64,000 nucleotides of DNA from Gammaproteobacteria bacterium (GCA_029881255.1 JAOUMY010000009.1:1-64000), one strand, 5' to 3'; counted from the first letter of the stretch, positions 9,601 to 17,713 are shown. Made by a program: numbers and translations. Notes: a model not told the origin generated them from the sequence alone.

Positions 9601-12304
9601 TTTATCTGACGGAGCTATTGAATTTCTCGGGCGCATCGATCACCAAGTCAAACTAAGGGGACATCGTATAGAACTCGGGGAAATCGAATCCGCCTTATGT
9701 CGACACCCAGCTGTTTTAGAGGCTGTTGTTCTAGCACGCGAAGACAACTCTGGCGATCAACGTCTTGTCGCTTACGTGGTCCCGGACCTTGACTATATAC
9801 CTGTGAACGAGGCCAAATCTGAACTAAACCAAAAGGCGATTGATCAATGGAAGAACGTCTACGACGAAACCTATCAGTTGCCAGTCTTCACTACAGAACC
9901 TTTCGTAAATTTTTCGGGCTGGAACAGCAGCTATACCAATCAGCCAATTGCTACGGAGGAAATGCTGGAATGGACTGAGGATACAGTTGCGCGCATCAAA
10001 GAGCTTGAGCCGAAGAAAGTTCTTGAAATTGGATGCGGCACGGGCCTTCTTCTCGGTCGCCTACTCGCCGATTGTGACGAATATGTTGGAATCGACCTAT
10101 CTGAGCAAGCGCTAAACCAGATAGCAACAGATTTGGCCGCAAGCAACTTACCGTCGGAACGGCTGACACTTTTTCAAGGACGCGCCGATGATTTGGGATG
10201 TGTCGACGGAAAAGCGTTCGACACGATCATACTCAATTCGGTAGTTATCTGTTTTCCCTCTGTAGAATATCTAATAAATGTCGTGCGGGAAGCACAAAAC
10301 GTGCTAAGTCCGAATGGAAAAATTTTCATTGGCGACGTGCGCCATCTGGGACTACTCGAGGCTTTTCATGCATCCGTACAATTTCACAAAAGCGCTAACA
10401 CTACGCAGAAAACGGAACTGACGAAGCTAATTCGATCTGGTATCGCAACCGATAAAGACCTGGTGATAGACCCCTCGCTGTTTATTGCTCTTCAACAAAA
10501 TAGTTCAATGCTAGGCCATGTAACCATCTCACCCAAATTAAGTAAGTTCCATAATGAGATGTCGATGTTTCGGTACGATGTTGTTCTTTATGCTGGTAAC
10601 TCTCTACCCATCAACGACGACATTTCCTGGGAATCGTGGGAAGAAAGACGCTATTCCAGCGAACAAATTCGTGACTATTTGATCAATCGACAACCAGAGC
10701 AACTGGCCTTGCTCGCTATTTCAAACTCGCGACTCACCTATGCAATAAACGGACTATCGTACCTGGAGGAGCCAGGTAACACGTCAACAACACTCGCCGA
10801 CGTGAAGCGAAGAATAGCTCAGAAACAGGAAATTGGAATCGACCCTTATGAGCTACGCGATATCGCAATGTCACTTGGTTTTGAGACAGAGTTTAGCTGG
10901 GCATCATCGAACGGTTCCGGACGATATGACGTCATCATTCAGCGCAAGGAATCATATAACGCCGCATTTTCCTTGACCCGCTTTCCGGTTCTGAAGCAGG
11001 AAACTCCGCCTACTTGGAAAAAGTATGCAAACAATCCACAATTGCTCACCTTACAAACTGATGTGCTACCAGACATACGAAAACATCTAAAATTAACTCT
11101 GCCAGATTATATGACGCCATCTGCGATTATGTTTCTAGATGCGTTCCCCTTAACGGCGAACGGAAAGCTGGATCGTAATTCACTTCCCAATCTCGGTGCC
11201 CCCCAAAAAGAGGTCGATCGCGTGTATATACCGCCTAACACTGAAATGGAACGAACGATCGCCGATGTGTGGAGTAATTTACTGGGAATTTCTACGATTG
11301 GGCGAAATGACAATTTTTTTGAAATCGGCGGCCACTCCCTTTTAGCGACGAGATTTGTGTCGCGTATGCGTGAAAGCTTTGGAATAGAATTTCCTCTGCT
11401 CGCCATGTTTGAAACTCCCGTATTAAAGACGGTTTCAGCACGAATAGAAGATCTAATGCCGTCCATCGCCAGTAAATTAGAATCGCCGACTTGTGGAAAC
11501 CAAAAGCAATGGACCTGTCTGGTGCCACTACAATCACGCGGTACAAAGCCGCCAATCTTTTGTGTACATCCTGCCGACGGAGGTGTCTCGGTTTACATGA
11601 CACTGGCCTCGATGCTAGGCACCGATCATCCCTTTTACGGCCTACAGGCCTGCGGTCTGGAGCCGGGGCAAAAACCTATCAACTCTCTAGATGCCATGGC
11701 TTCTCACTATTTTAAAGAGATCAAATCTATGCAAGCTACCGGCCCTTATTGTCTTGCCGGATGGTCAGGTGGAGGTCATATTGCTCTGGAATTAGCTCAA
11801 AGACTAACCGCGAATGGCGACGAGGTCCGCTCATTGTTCATCATAGATACGCCTGCGATAATGAGAATTTCTCTGACAGACGACGTTAGCTACATTACCA
11901 GTATTTTTAAAACTGGAATTGAAATGTCTGACAAAGAGCTACGCTCTTTAAGTTCGGATGAATTAATTCGAAAATTTGCTGAAAGGGCGAAAACCGGACT
12001 GTTACTTTCTAGCGAATACTCACTGGAAGACGCAAAACGACTTTTTTCAGTGTTCAAAGCGAATTTGGATATCTCAAACAGCTATACACCGTCTGCCTAC
12101 AAAGGTGACACTACCTTCTTTGCTGCAACACTTGAGAGAGGGAGCAACACACCAATAGATCTATCGACTTATTGGAAAAATTTCGTTAATCCCGATACCC
12201 GGGTCATTTATGTTCCGGGGGATCACTCTTCTATCATTAAACAAGCTAACAACGTTCAGATAATAGCTGATCAAATTCGAAAACGTCTAAAAGATCGATT
12301 TTGA
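3662..12304 (+). CDS. Nonribosomal peptide synthetase, TubC-docking-C-A-PCP-C-A(MT)-PCP-TE, terminal
   Basis: This 2880-residue two-module termination NRPS opens with a TubC-like docking domain (about 1-55; GIKLYVSDGKLRCMAPDG). Module 1: C domain from about 73 (HHIVSDGW near 204), A domain (YTSGSTGQPKG near 680), PCP (GGHSLLATQ near 1070). Module 2: C domain from about 1135 (HHIICDGW near 1268), A domain (YTSGSTGQPKG near 1743) interrupted after A8 by a SAM methyltransferase (VLEIGCGTG near 2121; FDTIILNSVV), then A10 (NGKLDRNSL near 2500), PCP (GGHSLLATR near 2554) and thioesterase (Ser in GWSGGGH near 2702; GDHSSI near 2854). Manual code for A1 is D-V-C-H-I-S-L-I-H-K, serine-like with two changes. 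A2 is D-V-W-H-I-S-L-I-D-K, a classical serine code. The inserted MT sits where N-methyltransferases sit, so the last residue is predicted to be N-methyl-serine. The TE releases the chain by hydrolysis or cyclisation. Confidence 0.96.
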   Translation: MSIVELIKSIQNEGIKLYVSDGKLRCMAPDGVIPPALLNEIKIHKSEITRLLTSVTFNKQSVSKRPDSCGERLPLSFAQQRLWFLDQLNPGSPSYNIPTTMRLSGPLDVTALRNAFNAVVARHESLRTVFVSHEGHALQHIFPYSRLELPLLDLSSLPSTSREQRMQAITTAEAGTPFDLKKGPLLRFGLIRMDAQEHVAFVTMHHIVSDGWSMGVLTQELATLYSAFSRDLPNPLPPLSIQYPDFAHWQRTWLQDNVLRQQLDYWRQQLSDAPPFLELPTDEPRPKEQRFRGASFDAHISKTLTEKIHFFSRHHGATLFMTLMAVFQLLLAKLSSQKDICVGTPVANRHYVELEPLIGFFVNTLVIRTHLENDATVSELVSQVRQTTLAAYANQDLPFERLVDELNVPRDMSYSPLFQVMFSLQNMPTPALQVSQLQLQPVATVDSTAKFDIEVQFMETANGITGGWKFDVDLFHSSTIERWSRAFIFLLEQVVSNPEARLSELTILDSQQRHQLLVEWNETSVDYPDNQCLHTIFEEQVKQTPTAIALVCEDQSLTYAQLNQRANRLAHYLRDQGVGPDTCVGLCMQRSLELVVSIYAILKAGGAYVPIDPEYPVERIAFILSDTGAKLVLCQHISENHVGEFSAKTFYFDRDWQAVEDYPDTNPRTIATSANLAYVIYTSGSTGQPKGVAVAHGGVCDRMRWTQERYPLCSQDSVLLKTPFTFDVSVCEFFWPLFAGSRLVVAQPEGHKDPVYLSHIIDQHQITTAHFVPSMLQVFLEQLPTDSGTSLTRLICSGEALPLDLQQRCSEQLNAELHNLYGPTEASIHVTAWACDPRATYTSVPMGRPLANTDVYVLDQALNPVALGTPGELYIGGTGVARGYLNRAALTAQSFIPHPFSEHPGLRLYKTGDLVRYLADGNLAYLGRLDHQVKLRGLRIELGEIEAALRQHTAISETAVLLREDKPGQKRLAAYVVWQSPDTIVDWRDLTAALQLQLPDYMIPSTYTSLTEMPLTSSGKLDRKALPAPEMFSTQREFIAPRTSTEEVLAKIWEDVLKLEKIGIYDNFFELGGHSLLATQVISRIRKSFSIELPLKTIFTSPTLENLAVAISLVKENGDNNFSMPIRPAARTSNLPLSFSQQRFWFLNQIIPDNPFFNIPVALHLDGTLNSQALHKSFNILVARHEGLRTCFPTGDNGQARQIIHPRLEIDVPIIDLETLADNVKAATIKTYLSEETKTPFNLNDGPLIRVRLLKLSTTKHILQFTLHHIICDGWSLNILRREFEHIYNAVVENNPVKLPPLPLQYADFASWQHARLQGETLEKQLSYWRNNLNNMPPLLQLATDYPRPKIQTYNGAVEVVAIDKELTGKLKEVAQANDCTLFMVLMTAFNILLHRYSGQTDFAVGTILANRHYSELESIVGVFINTMPLRANLSGNPSFRELLQQTKTNSLGAHAHQDIPFELLVEKLQPERTTAYTPLYQVLFVLQNTPLESGKSNKDLKIHAGESPRTVAEHDLTLNLSESANAVSGILEYNTDLFSAQTAKNMVNHLHRIINQVADNPEILLSRVDILNHADKRIIETWNATETPVPDDDALHRLFESQALKTPDAVAVVFNGETITYSDLNSKANQLAHYIMEQGAGQGRLICVCFERSIDLVIAMIGILKSGNAYVPLDPDYPQERLRFMLSDIETPLVITQQDCLEKIPVTNTHVLCLDENWDMVGRYPKINPLTRVSTLSLAYTIYTSGSTGQPKGVGITHQGICNRLRWMQNRYQLVSSDRVLQKTPYSFDVSVWEFFWPLITGARMVLAKPEGHKDARYIQQIIDDHNITTIHFVPSMLQVFLEQLSQNCCQSLQRVICSGEALSNQLAQYFFARINAQLHNLYGPTEASIDVTAWACRAEEKSYSVPIGKPIANTETYILDQHLNPTPIGVPGELYLSGVGLAQGYVNRPALTAQAFIPHPFGKLPGARLYKTGDLARFLSDGAIEFLGRIDHQVKLRGHRIELGEIESALCRHPAVLEAVVLAREDNSGDQRLVAYVVPDLDYIPVNEAKSELNQKAIDQWKNVYDETYQLPVFTTEPFVNFSGWNSSYTNQPIATEEMLEWTEDTVARIKELEPKKVLEIGCGTGLLLGRLLADCDEYVGIDLSEQALNQIATDLAASNLPSERLTLFQGRADDLGCVDGKAFDTIILNSVVICFPSVEYLINVVREAQNVLSPNGKIFIGDVRHLGLLEAFHASVQFHKSANTTQKTELTKLIRSGIATDKDLVIDPSLFIALQQNSSMLGHVTISPKLSKFHNEMSMFRYDVVLYAGNSLPINDDISWESWEERRYSSEQIRDYLINRQPEQLALLAISNSRLTYAINGLSYLEEPGNTSTTLADVKRRIAQKQEIGIDPYELRDIAMSLGFETEFSWASSNGSGRYDVIIQRKESYNAAFSLTRFPVLKQETPPTWKKYANNPQLLTLQTDVLPDIRKHLKLTLPDYMTPSAIMFLDAFPLTANGKLDRNSLPNLGAPQKEVDRVYIPPNTEMERTIADVWSNLLGISTIGRNDNFFEIGGHSLLATRFVSRMRESFGIEFPLLAMFETPVLKTVSARIEDLMPSIASKLESPTCGNQKQWTCLVPLQSRGTKPPIFCVHPADGGVSVYMTLASMLGTDHPFYGLQACGLEPGQKPINSLDAMASHYFKEIKSMQATGPYCLAGWSGGGHIALELAQRLTANGDEVRSLFIIDTPAIMRISLTDDVSYITSIFKTGIEMSDKELRSLSSDELIRKFAERAKTGLLLSSEYSLEDAKRLFSVFKANLDISNSYTPSAYKGDTTFFAATLERGSNTPIDLSTYWKNFVNPDTRVIYVPGDHSSIIKQANNVQIIADQIRKRLKDRF

Positions 12305-12445
12305 TGTCAGATATAATATTGGAACAACAACTTCACGGAGAGATTATTTGTTTCGAATACGTATTATATTTTATAATTTTCAATACTTAATTGTAAGACA
12401 CAACTAGTCAAAACTAAACTTGAATGAATTAGCAAGGACTGAACC

Positions 12446-14035
12446 ATGAACTACGATGAATGTTATCTAAAACAAAATATACAGGTTGAAGCTCTCTATA
12501 ATAACTGGTATGCATGGCCACACCTGATTTCGCCAGCCACTTCTGCCATGATAACTGCCAATTTGCATCTCAATATATTAAAGTCGTATGTCGACAATCC
12601 TGAATTACACGCAATGGCGGTTAAGAGTCCTGAAATGCTTGGCGGCCCATTCGTCGATTATGAAGGTAAGCGAGCCGACGAAATAAGCAGTCTTATCGAC
12701 AGCACAGAAACTAAATTAGGTCATTTGCTGAAATTCGCGGAAGCAGTCAAAACGTTTGATAACGAACTGCAAGCCACTGCTAAGGGATTTTCGCTCGAGC
12801 CAATGTATGAAAAGATTCCCGCCCCACTGAAAGGCTACGTCGAACTCGTCTATGATTTAAACCACAATCCATCCCTGCGTTTTATCGAAGGTCTGTTATA
12901 CAGAAGCCCTTATTATGTAGAATCCGCCCAGAGTATGTCGTTGTCAGTGATTAACCAGGACTATCGCCCCTTTGTTTTGAGTACGCCACGCCTGGAGGAC
13001 AAAAGCCACTTACATCTTCCTATTCGCTTTAACAATCCGAGAATCGATCAACTTTTCAAAATGAAAGACTCACCGAATTCTTATGCATATATAAAAGATA
13101 TCTTGCAGGTAGCCGACGACAAGGATGAGCTGTTTAAAACCTTCTTCACCGATGAACCTAATCGGAAAGATAATTCTAAGCCTGATTCCGGTGTTAGATT
13201 TCGTTATTACGGACACGCGTGTATTCTTATAGAAACTCAAGACGTAAGCATTTTGACCGATCCAGTCATTAGTTACGACTATGATAACGGTATAGATAGA
13301 TATACTTATGCCAATCTGCCAGATTCAATTGACTACTTGATAATCACGCACAATCATCAAGATCACGTTATGCTCGAAACCCTGTTACAGATACGTCACA
13401 AAGTCAAAACTGTGGTTGTACCGAGAAGCAACGGGGGATCACTCGAAGATCCGTCAGTAAAGCTTATGATGGAGGCAATAGGTTTTCAAAACGTCGTGGA
13501 ACTCGATGAGATGGAGACTATGCAAATTCCCGGAGGTTCAATAACCGGATTACCCTTTTTTGGTGAACACTCCGACCTTAATATACGAACCAAGCTCGCA
13601 CATCTCGTCAAGTTAGGTAACACCTCTCTTATGTGCGCAGCTGACTCTAACAATATTGAGCCGGCACTTTATGATCACTTGCACAAAATTTACGGAGATA
13701 TTGACGTATTGTTTCTGGGCATGGAATGTGATGGTGCGCCACTGTCCTGGCTCTACGGACCACTAGTAACTGCGCCTTTGGATCGCGCAGTTGATCAGTC
13801 TAGACGGCTTGATGGTTCTAATTATGAACGTGGTGCAAAAATCGTAGATTCATTGAAATGTAAACACGTCTATATATATGCCATGGGCCAGGAGCCATGG
13901 CTGAATTACGTCATGAGTAAAAAATATACAGAGGATTCTAATCCAATCGTGCATTCAAACAGGCTTATCACATATTGTGAAAACAGGGGAATTGTCGCGG
14001 AAAGATTGTATGGTACTAAAGAATTATATATTTAG
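12446..14035 (+). CDS. Metallo-beta-lactamase-fold hydrolase with unrecognised N-terminal domain
   Basis: The protein has 529 residues. From about residue 245 it is a metallo-beta-lactamase-fold domain: GHACILIE, the start of the fold (TDPVI), the metal-binding motif THNHQDH near 300-306, a later Asp ligand candidate in CAADSNN, and MECDG. The pattern is like the UlaG/NAPE-PLD branch (HxHxDH). The first ~240 residues match no family I recognise; they are helical-looking and contain the conserved-looking LYNNWYAWPHLISPATSAM stretch. No signal peptide is seen, so it should act in the cytoplasm. AAGGA lies 11 bases before the start codon. It is the third gene of the NRPS operon, 141 bases after the NRPS, so a tailoring, hydrolytic or oxygenase-type role on the peptide is likely. 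The reaction is unknown. Confidence 0.85.
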   Translation: MNYDECYLKQNIQVEALYNNWYAWPHLISPATSAMITANLHLNILKSYVDNPELHAMAVKSPEMLGGPFVDYEGKRADEISSLIDSTETKLGHLLKFAEAVKTFDNELQATAKGFSLEPMYEKIPAPLKGYVELVYDLNHNPSLRFIEGLLYRSPYYVESAQSMSLSVINQDYRPFVLSTPRLEDKSHLHLPIRFNNPRIDQLFKMKDSPNSYAYIKDILQVADDKDELFKTFFTDEPNRKDNSKPDSGVRFRYYGHACILIETQDVSILTDPVISYDYDNGIDRYTYANLPDSIDYLIITHNHQDHVMLETLLQIRHKVKTVVVPRSNGGSLEDPSVKLMMEAIGFQNVVELDEMETMQIPGGSITGLPFFGEHSDLNIRTKLAHLVKLGNTSLMCAADSNNIEPALYDHLHKIYGDIDVLFLGMECDGAPLSWLYGPLVTAPLDRAVDQSRRLDGSNYERGAKIVDSLKCKHVYIYAMGQEPWLNYVMSKKYTEDSNPIVHSNRLITYCENRGIVAERLYGTKELYI

Positions 14036-14175
14036 CAGTCTGACATATTTTTGATTTTTACTAATTTCGTGGGGACTCAACGGAGCAATATCGTAGCAAT
14101 CTGGACGCATAAGCGCATCTGGAATAGGTATTGTTTCTGACTGAGTCTCCCGAATGAGGATTTGAGTGATATAAC

Positions 14176-15168
14176 ATGGGCAACTTTACAATTAACATTA
14201 ATAACGCGAAGACCCGGGAAAAGGCCTTTAATCGAATGAATCGCTCATTCGATATCATTATGAAGAGACGAGAACTAAAGCATGATCCACCGTCTCTAAA
14301 AAGATGGTTTAAACGGCAAAGTTTAAATATCGAGTATCAGTTTTTAGATTACTACTTTGGCGGCCCGCCAAAGTGGAGGATTTCGCTGCGATCTCTCAAC
14401 AAGTCCAAGCGTATTTTGCCTGATTTCGCCGTCGTGTCGCCAATGAAAAGCGGATCATCCGATCTTTCCACCTACCTTTTGCAACACCCAGCGATACTCA
14501 AACAACTTTGCAAAGAAATTCCTGTCTTCCACGACTCGGATATTTGGCGCATATTCTACCCAACCGTCGATGAAAAAATTGAGATTGAAAAACGCTTTGG
14601 AACAAGTCGATGTGGCTTCTTTGCACCTTTTATAGCGCAGTCTGCAGCTCTGTCGGAGACACTGTCTAATATTCACAATAATTTTAAGATCGTATTGTTA
14701 TTAAGAGACCCAGTAAAGCGCGCGTATTCACAATGGAAGTGGGACATACTGGGTGGAGGCGTTAGAGCAAAAAATATGAAAATTTATCAGCGCTTTTCTA
14801 ATTACGCAGAACAGGCTGTTGACAGCTTTCCCGACTCCATTATGTCTAGCATATGCGGTGCCTCGATGTTGCACGAAGGCATTTACTATAAATACGTCAA
14901 TCTCTGGATTGAAAAGTTTGGTGTTGACAACGTTCTCGTCATAAATGCCTGTGATTTTTTCAAAGAAACTGAACGTACTTTAATGGAAATCTATGGCTTT
15001 TTAGGACTACCCGAATACCGGCCTCTAATTACAGACAAGATATACAATAGAAACAGAATTGAAACCGCCCCACTCGACGAGGATGCAAAATATATTTTGT
15101 CCGAATTTTACAAACCATACAACCAAAAACTATACAATCTAATTGGCAAGACATATAATTGGATTTGA
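14176..15168 (+). CDS. Sulfotransferase-fold protein; candidate phosphoramidate transferase or sulfotransferase
   Basis: This 330-residue soluble protein shows the two hallmarks of PAPS-dependent sulfotransferases: a 5'-phosphosulfate-binding loop (SPMKSGSSDLSTYLLQHP, about residues 93-110) and a 3'-phosphate-binding strand-helix (LLLRDPVKRAYSQWKW, about 174-189). The family moves a sulfuryl group from PAPS to a hydroxyl or amine. Here the convergent operon encodes a pathway to 3'-phospho-CDP-amidate, a PAPS-like donor, so I infer that the group transferred to the peptide (Ser or Tyr hydroxyl) may be phosphoramidate rather than sulfate. True sulfation stays possible. It follows the MBL-fold gene by 140 bases and precedes the radical SAM gene by 67 bases, in the same direction. 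Confidence 0.88.
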   Translation: MGNFTININNAKTREKAFNRMNRSFDIIMKRRELKHDPPSLKRWFKRQSLNIEYQFLDYYFGGPPKWRISLRSLNKSKRILPDFAVVSPMKSGSSDLSTYLLQHPAILKQLCKEIPVFHDSDIWRIFYPTVDEKIEIEKRFGTSRCGFFAPFIAQSAALSETLSNIHNNFKIVLLLRDPVKRAYSQWKWDILGGGVRAKNMKIYQRFSNYAEQAVDSFPDSIMSSICGASMLHEGIYYKYVNLWIEKFGVDNVLVINACDFFKETERTLMEIYGFLGLPEYRPLITDKIYNRNRIETAPLDEDAKYILSEFYKPYNQKLYNLIGKTYNWI

Positions 15169-15235
15169 TAAACAATTTCGGTTTTTATAATAAGCTCAAC
15201 CTAACAGACAAAAGATAAAAACGGAGAGAACGAAA

Positions 15236-16525
15236 ATGGAAATTTTTTCCGATAGAGTGCTTGAAGAAGTAAATACGTTTTTTGACAAAGCAACTCCTAT
15301 CAATCCTCAGCAAATTGATTTTAAAAACCCCTATTTCACTCAACCCAAACACGCCGTTAAGGAACAACTTTCTGACCCAAAGAGTTTGTTAGCCGGATTG
15401 TCTGCAGATCATTTATATGTGCACGTGCCATTTTGTGCAACACATTGCCTGTATTGTCACTATCCTACGTTGACAAATGCGCATTCGCCTGAAAATCAAC
15501 TCACTTTCTTAGAAAATATCGAGAAAGAATGGAACGAATATCAAGAAATAGGCGTCGATTTTTCGAAAGTCAAAACCGTACACATTGGTGGTGGCACACC
15601 AAACTGTTTAGACCCTGATAACCTGGAAAGATTAACTAAAAATTTGTCGGAGATATTTAAGCCTTCCATTGAATATGCTGCTGAATTATATCCTTCACCT
15701 TATGACTTAACTGAGGAAAAATTTCAAATTCTTGCAAACAACGGAGTGGATCGAGTAAGCATTGGCATTCAGACGTTTAATTATGCTATCAACGAAAGGA
15801 ATCGTCGGATAAATCAAAAGCCCGAAGATTTATTTCGTATTTTGAAGCTTGCCAAGCAATATTTCAATAACGTTTCTATTGATCTTCTTTACGGACAAAA
15901 GGAACAAACTCTGGACGATTTGTCGAAGGATTTTGAAATCACTCGAGAGCTCGAAATAAATTCCGTGTATTTATACCAAACACGTGAATTGATTGGAAAG
16001 AGGCTAATAGAGCTACAAAAGGCTCTCAATATGTTCTTAAAATATTTTTCAAGCCACGGTTATGAAATCGTTTCATTCGACCAGGTTATCAAAAAGCGAA
16101 ACAACGACGGCTTTTGCGCGCATCGTAGTGGACGTAGCCTATCGGAGAATTTGTTAGGTATTGGACCCGGATCTGTGTCGGAGATGGGGGAATATATCTT
16201 TAAGACAGTTTCACCCGAAGTTTACGCGAACCAGCCTGGAATTGATCTTGACAGCGTAGTAAAGCGTAGCGAACGAACGCAAAAACTTGAGTATTTAAAC
16301 AGAGCCTTTCGCCACTTTAATACGCCAGGAATAAATGGAATGTTGTTCGAAGACTATAGAAAACGCTTTGGCATTGACTCACCTGTTGATGACTTTCCCG
16401 AGGAAATCGAGTTTCTCAAGAACAACAAACTTATTGCGATAGATAATAGCCAAATAGAAATCACCAATCTAGGAATGCTCTTTACTCAACCAATTAATAA
16501 CTACTTGCTAGGTCATTACAAGTAG
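15236..16525 (+). CDS. Radical SAM enzyme, HemN/HemW-like
   Basis: The protein has 429 residues. A CxxxCxxC cluster motif (CATHCLYC, Cys67, Cys71, Cys74) follows LYVHVPF, the usual HemN/HemW-type entry. Next come VHIGGGTPN (SAM-binding GGE-like region), SIGIQTFN and DLLYGQ, all typical of coproporphyrinogen-dehydrogenase-like proteins. The C-terminal part has LGIGPGSVSEM and a winged-helix-like end (ITNLGMLFTQPI). Family members include HemN, the heme chaperone HemW and class C radical SAM methyltransferases, which use two SAM molecules. Inside an NRPS operon a class C methylase or another carbon-modifying role fits better than heme synthesis. GGAGAG lies 12 bases before the start codon. A housekeeping HemW copy cannot be excluded but would be out of place here. 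Confidence 0.9.
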   Translation: MEIFSDRVLEEVNTFFDKATPINPQQIDFKNPYFTQPKHAVKEQLSDPKSLLAGLSADHLYVHVPFCATHCLYCHYPTLTNAHSPENQLTFLENIEKEWNEYQEIGVDFSKVKTVHIGGGTPNCLDPDNLERLTKNLSEIFKPSIEYAAELYPSPYDLTEEKFQILANNGVDRVSIGIQTFNYAINERNRRINQKPEDLFRILKLAKQYFNNVSIDLLYGQKEQTLDDLSKDFEITRELEINSVYLYQTRELIGKRLIELQKALNMFLKYFSSHGYEIVSFDQVIKKRNNDGFCAHRSGRSLSENLLGIGPGSVSEMGEYIFKTVSPEVYANQPGIDLDSVVKRSERTQKLEYLNRAFRHFNTPGINGMLFEDYRKRFGIDSPVDDFPEEIEFLKNNKLIAIDNSQIEITNLGMLFTQPINNYLLGHYK

Positions 16526-16530
16526 GATAA

Positions 16531-16567
16531 CCATTGCGCTAAAACCATAGCAGACAATGGCTATTTT
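16531..16567 (+). terminator. Weak hairpin with T-run between radical SAM and barrel genes
   Basis: CCATTG (16531-16536) pairs with CAATGG (16555-16560). An alternative ATAGC/GCTAT stem is followed directly by TTTTTT. It could attenuate transcription into the next gene, whose only plausible start (TTG at 16568) lies at the edge of the structure. Evidence is weak. Confidence 0.3.
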
Positions 16568-17605
16568 TTGCAGCCAACGACTACGGCGTTTTGCCGGGGA
16601 GCAGATTTGGATTATTCTTTCGTAAAGAAAATTGTTTCGTCTAGCCTAACGGATATCGATCTGATCGAGGCCCGGCGCCAAGCGGTTCCCGGTAGCCATA
16701 CTGACGTAATACTAAAAGAATCTTTGCTCGACCGAATGTATGACAAGCAAGGACTACGTAAGCGCATCAGCGAAATTACTGCCAGCGGGGAGTTTATTCT
16801 TAATTCGTTTCCGTGCGAAAATTTCAGAGGCGCAAATCTTTTGCTTCGGAGTGAATTTCTAATATTGCAATATGTAGGCAACGGATGTTTAACCACTGAT
16901 CTTCTGGATGATTATATTCGACATACTATCGAGCGTATAAGAGGATTTTCCGCCTCTCGTATAATGTATCGTTGTTGCGACTATCATCGTCACGACTTCT
17001 CCTTTTTTACAAGCGATTTTTTTGCGAATCAACATTCTGCGCTTGCTAGAGGAGCCCAGCTTCTTGTTGACGAAGAAGAGCTATTTCTTTTGGATATGAA
17101 AATAGTTCAAGGTTTACTCGATTGGGGAATTCCAGTCGATATTCTAATACCTTTTGTACAGTTTCCCGATCAATTAACAGCACTACGCGATCGAGCAGAA
17201 TCATTCATTTCTTATAATGGAATTAACTCTAAGTTCGGAATGATGCTGGAGGTGCCCGCCAACCTATTTCAAATTTCTGATTATTCGGTATCAGATTTTT
17301 TTGTTTTTGGTCCGTCAGATCTTACGAAGTATTTGTATGGTGGTATAGATAGAAATGATTGGAACTACGGCAGCATTTCGGATGATGTTATTCTCGCGCC
17401 TATTGTCCACGCGATTGAGGAAATCAACTGCTTGCAAAATAGGCAGGTACTTCTTGCAAAGCAATTGCTCAACCTAGAAGAGAGGTTAGACTATCAACAG
17501 AGAGAGAGCCTGAAATTCAGGAAGCTCTTTATGCCCAATCAAATCGCAAGACCTATTACTCAATCTTCCACGAGTTCGCAGGGTGCGTATGAAGTTCATA
17601 CTTAA
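16568..17605 (+). CDS. Solitary PEP-utilising-enzyme-type barrel protein
   Basis: This 345-residue protein resembles only the C-terminal PEP/pyruvate-binding barrel of PEP synthase, PPDK and PTS enzyme I. It has an Arg-containing LLLRSEF (about 91-97, like the LLRTEF motif), GMMLEVPAN (about 224-232) and FGPSDLTKYLYGGIDRND (about 246-263, where the family has GTNDL...D-R). The usual Asn is Ser, and the C-terminal catalytic CGE motif is absent: residues after 285 look like a coiled helix (LLNLEERLDYQQRE). There is no ATP-grasp or phosphohistidine domain. The start codon is uncertain: TTG at 16568 is the first in-frame candidate with few alternatives. It sits in the NRPS operon opposite a PEP-synthase-like protein that lacks exactly this domain. 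It may be a lyase or aldolase-like enzyme, or a substrate-binding partner. Confidence 0.7.
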   Translation: MQPTTTAFCRGADLDYSFVKKIVSSSLTDIDLIEARRQAVPGSHTDVILKESLLDRMYDKQGLRKRISEITASGEFILNSFPCENFRGANLLLRSEFLILQYVGNGCLTTDLLDDYIRHTIERIRGFSASRIMYRCCDYHRHDFSFFTSDFFANQHSALARGAQLLVDEEELFLLDMKIVQGLLDWGIPVDILIPFVQFPDQLTALRDRAESFISYNGINSKFGMMLEVPANLFQISDYSVSDFFVFGPSDLTKYLYGGIDRNDWNYGSISDDVILAPIVHAIEEINCLQNRQVLLAKQLLNLEERLDYQQRESLKFRKLFMPNQIARPITQSSTSSQGAYEVHT

Positions 17606-17713
17606 GCCTGCTGATCAATCTAAGTTGTAGTGTAGTCTTTGATGTGTTCACCGATGTCACTCAGGATAATTAGAAGTTATTAGCTCAATCTACAATCAAC
17701 ATGGAGAGTTAAA

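Noticed and set aside
16568-17605. Phosphonate-forming PEP mutase
   Set aside because: The sequence resembles the PEP-synthase/enzyme I barrel, not the isocitrate-lyase-type PEP mutase motif (EDKxxxxxNS), and no phosphonopyruvate decarboxylase gene is present.
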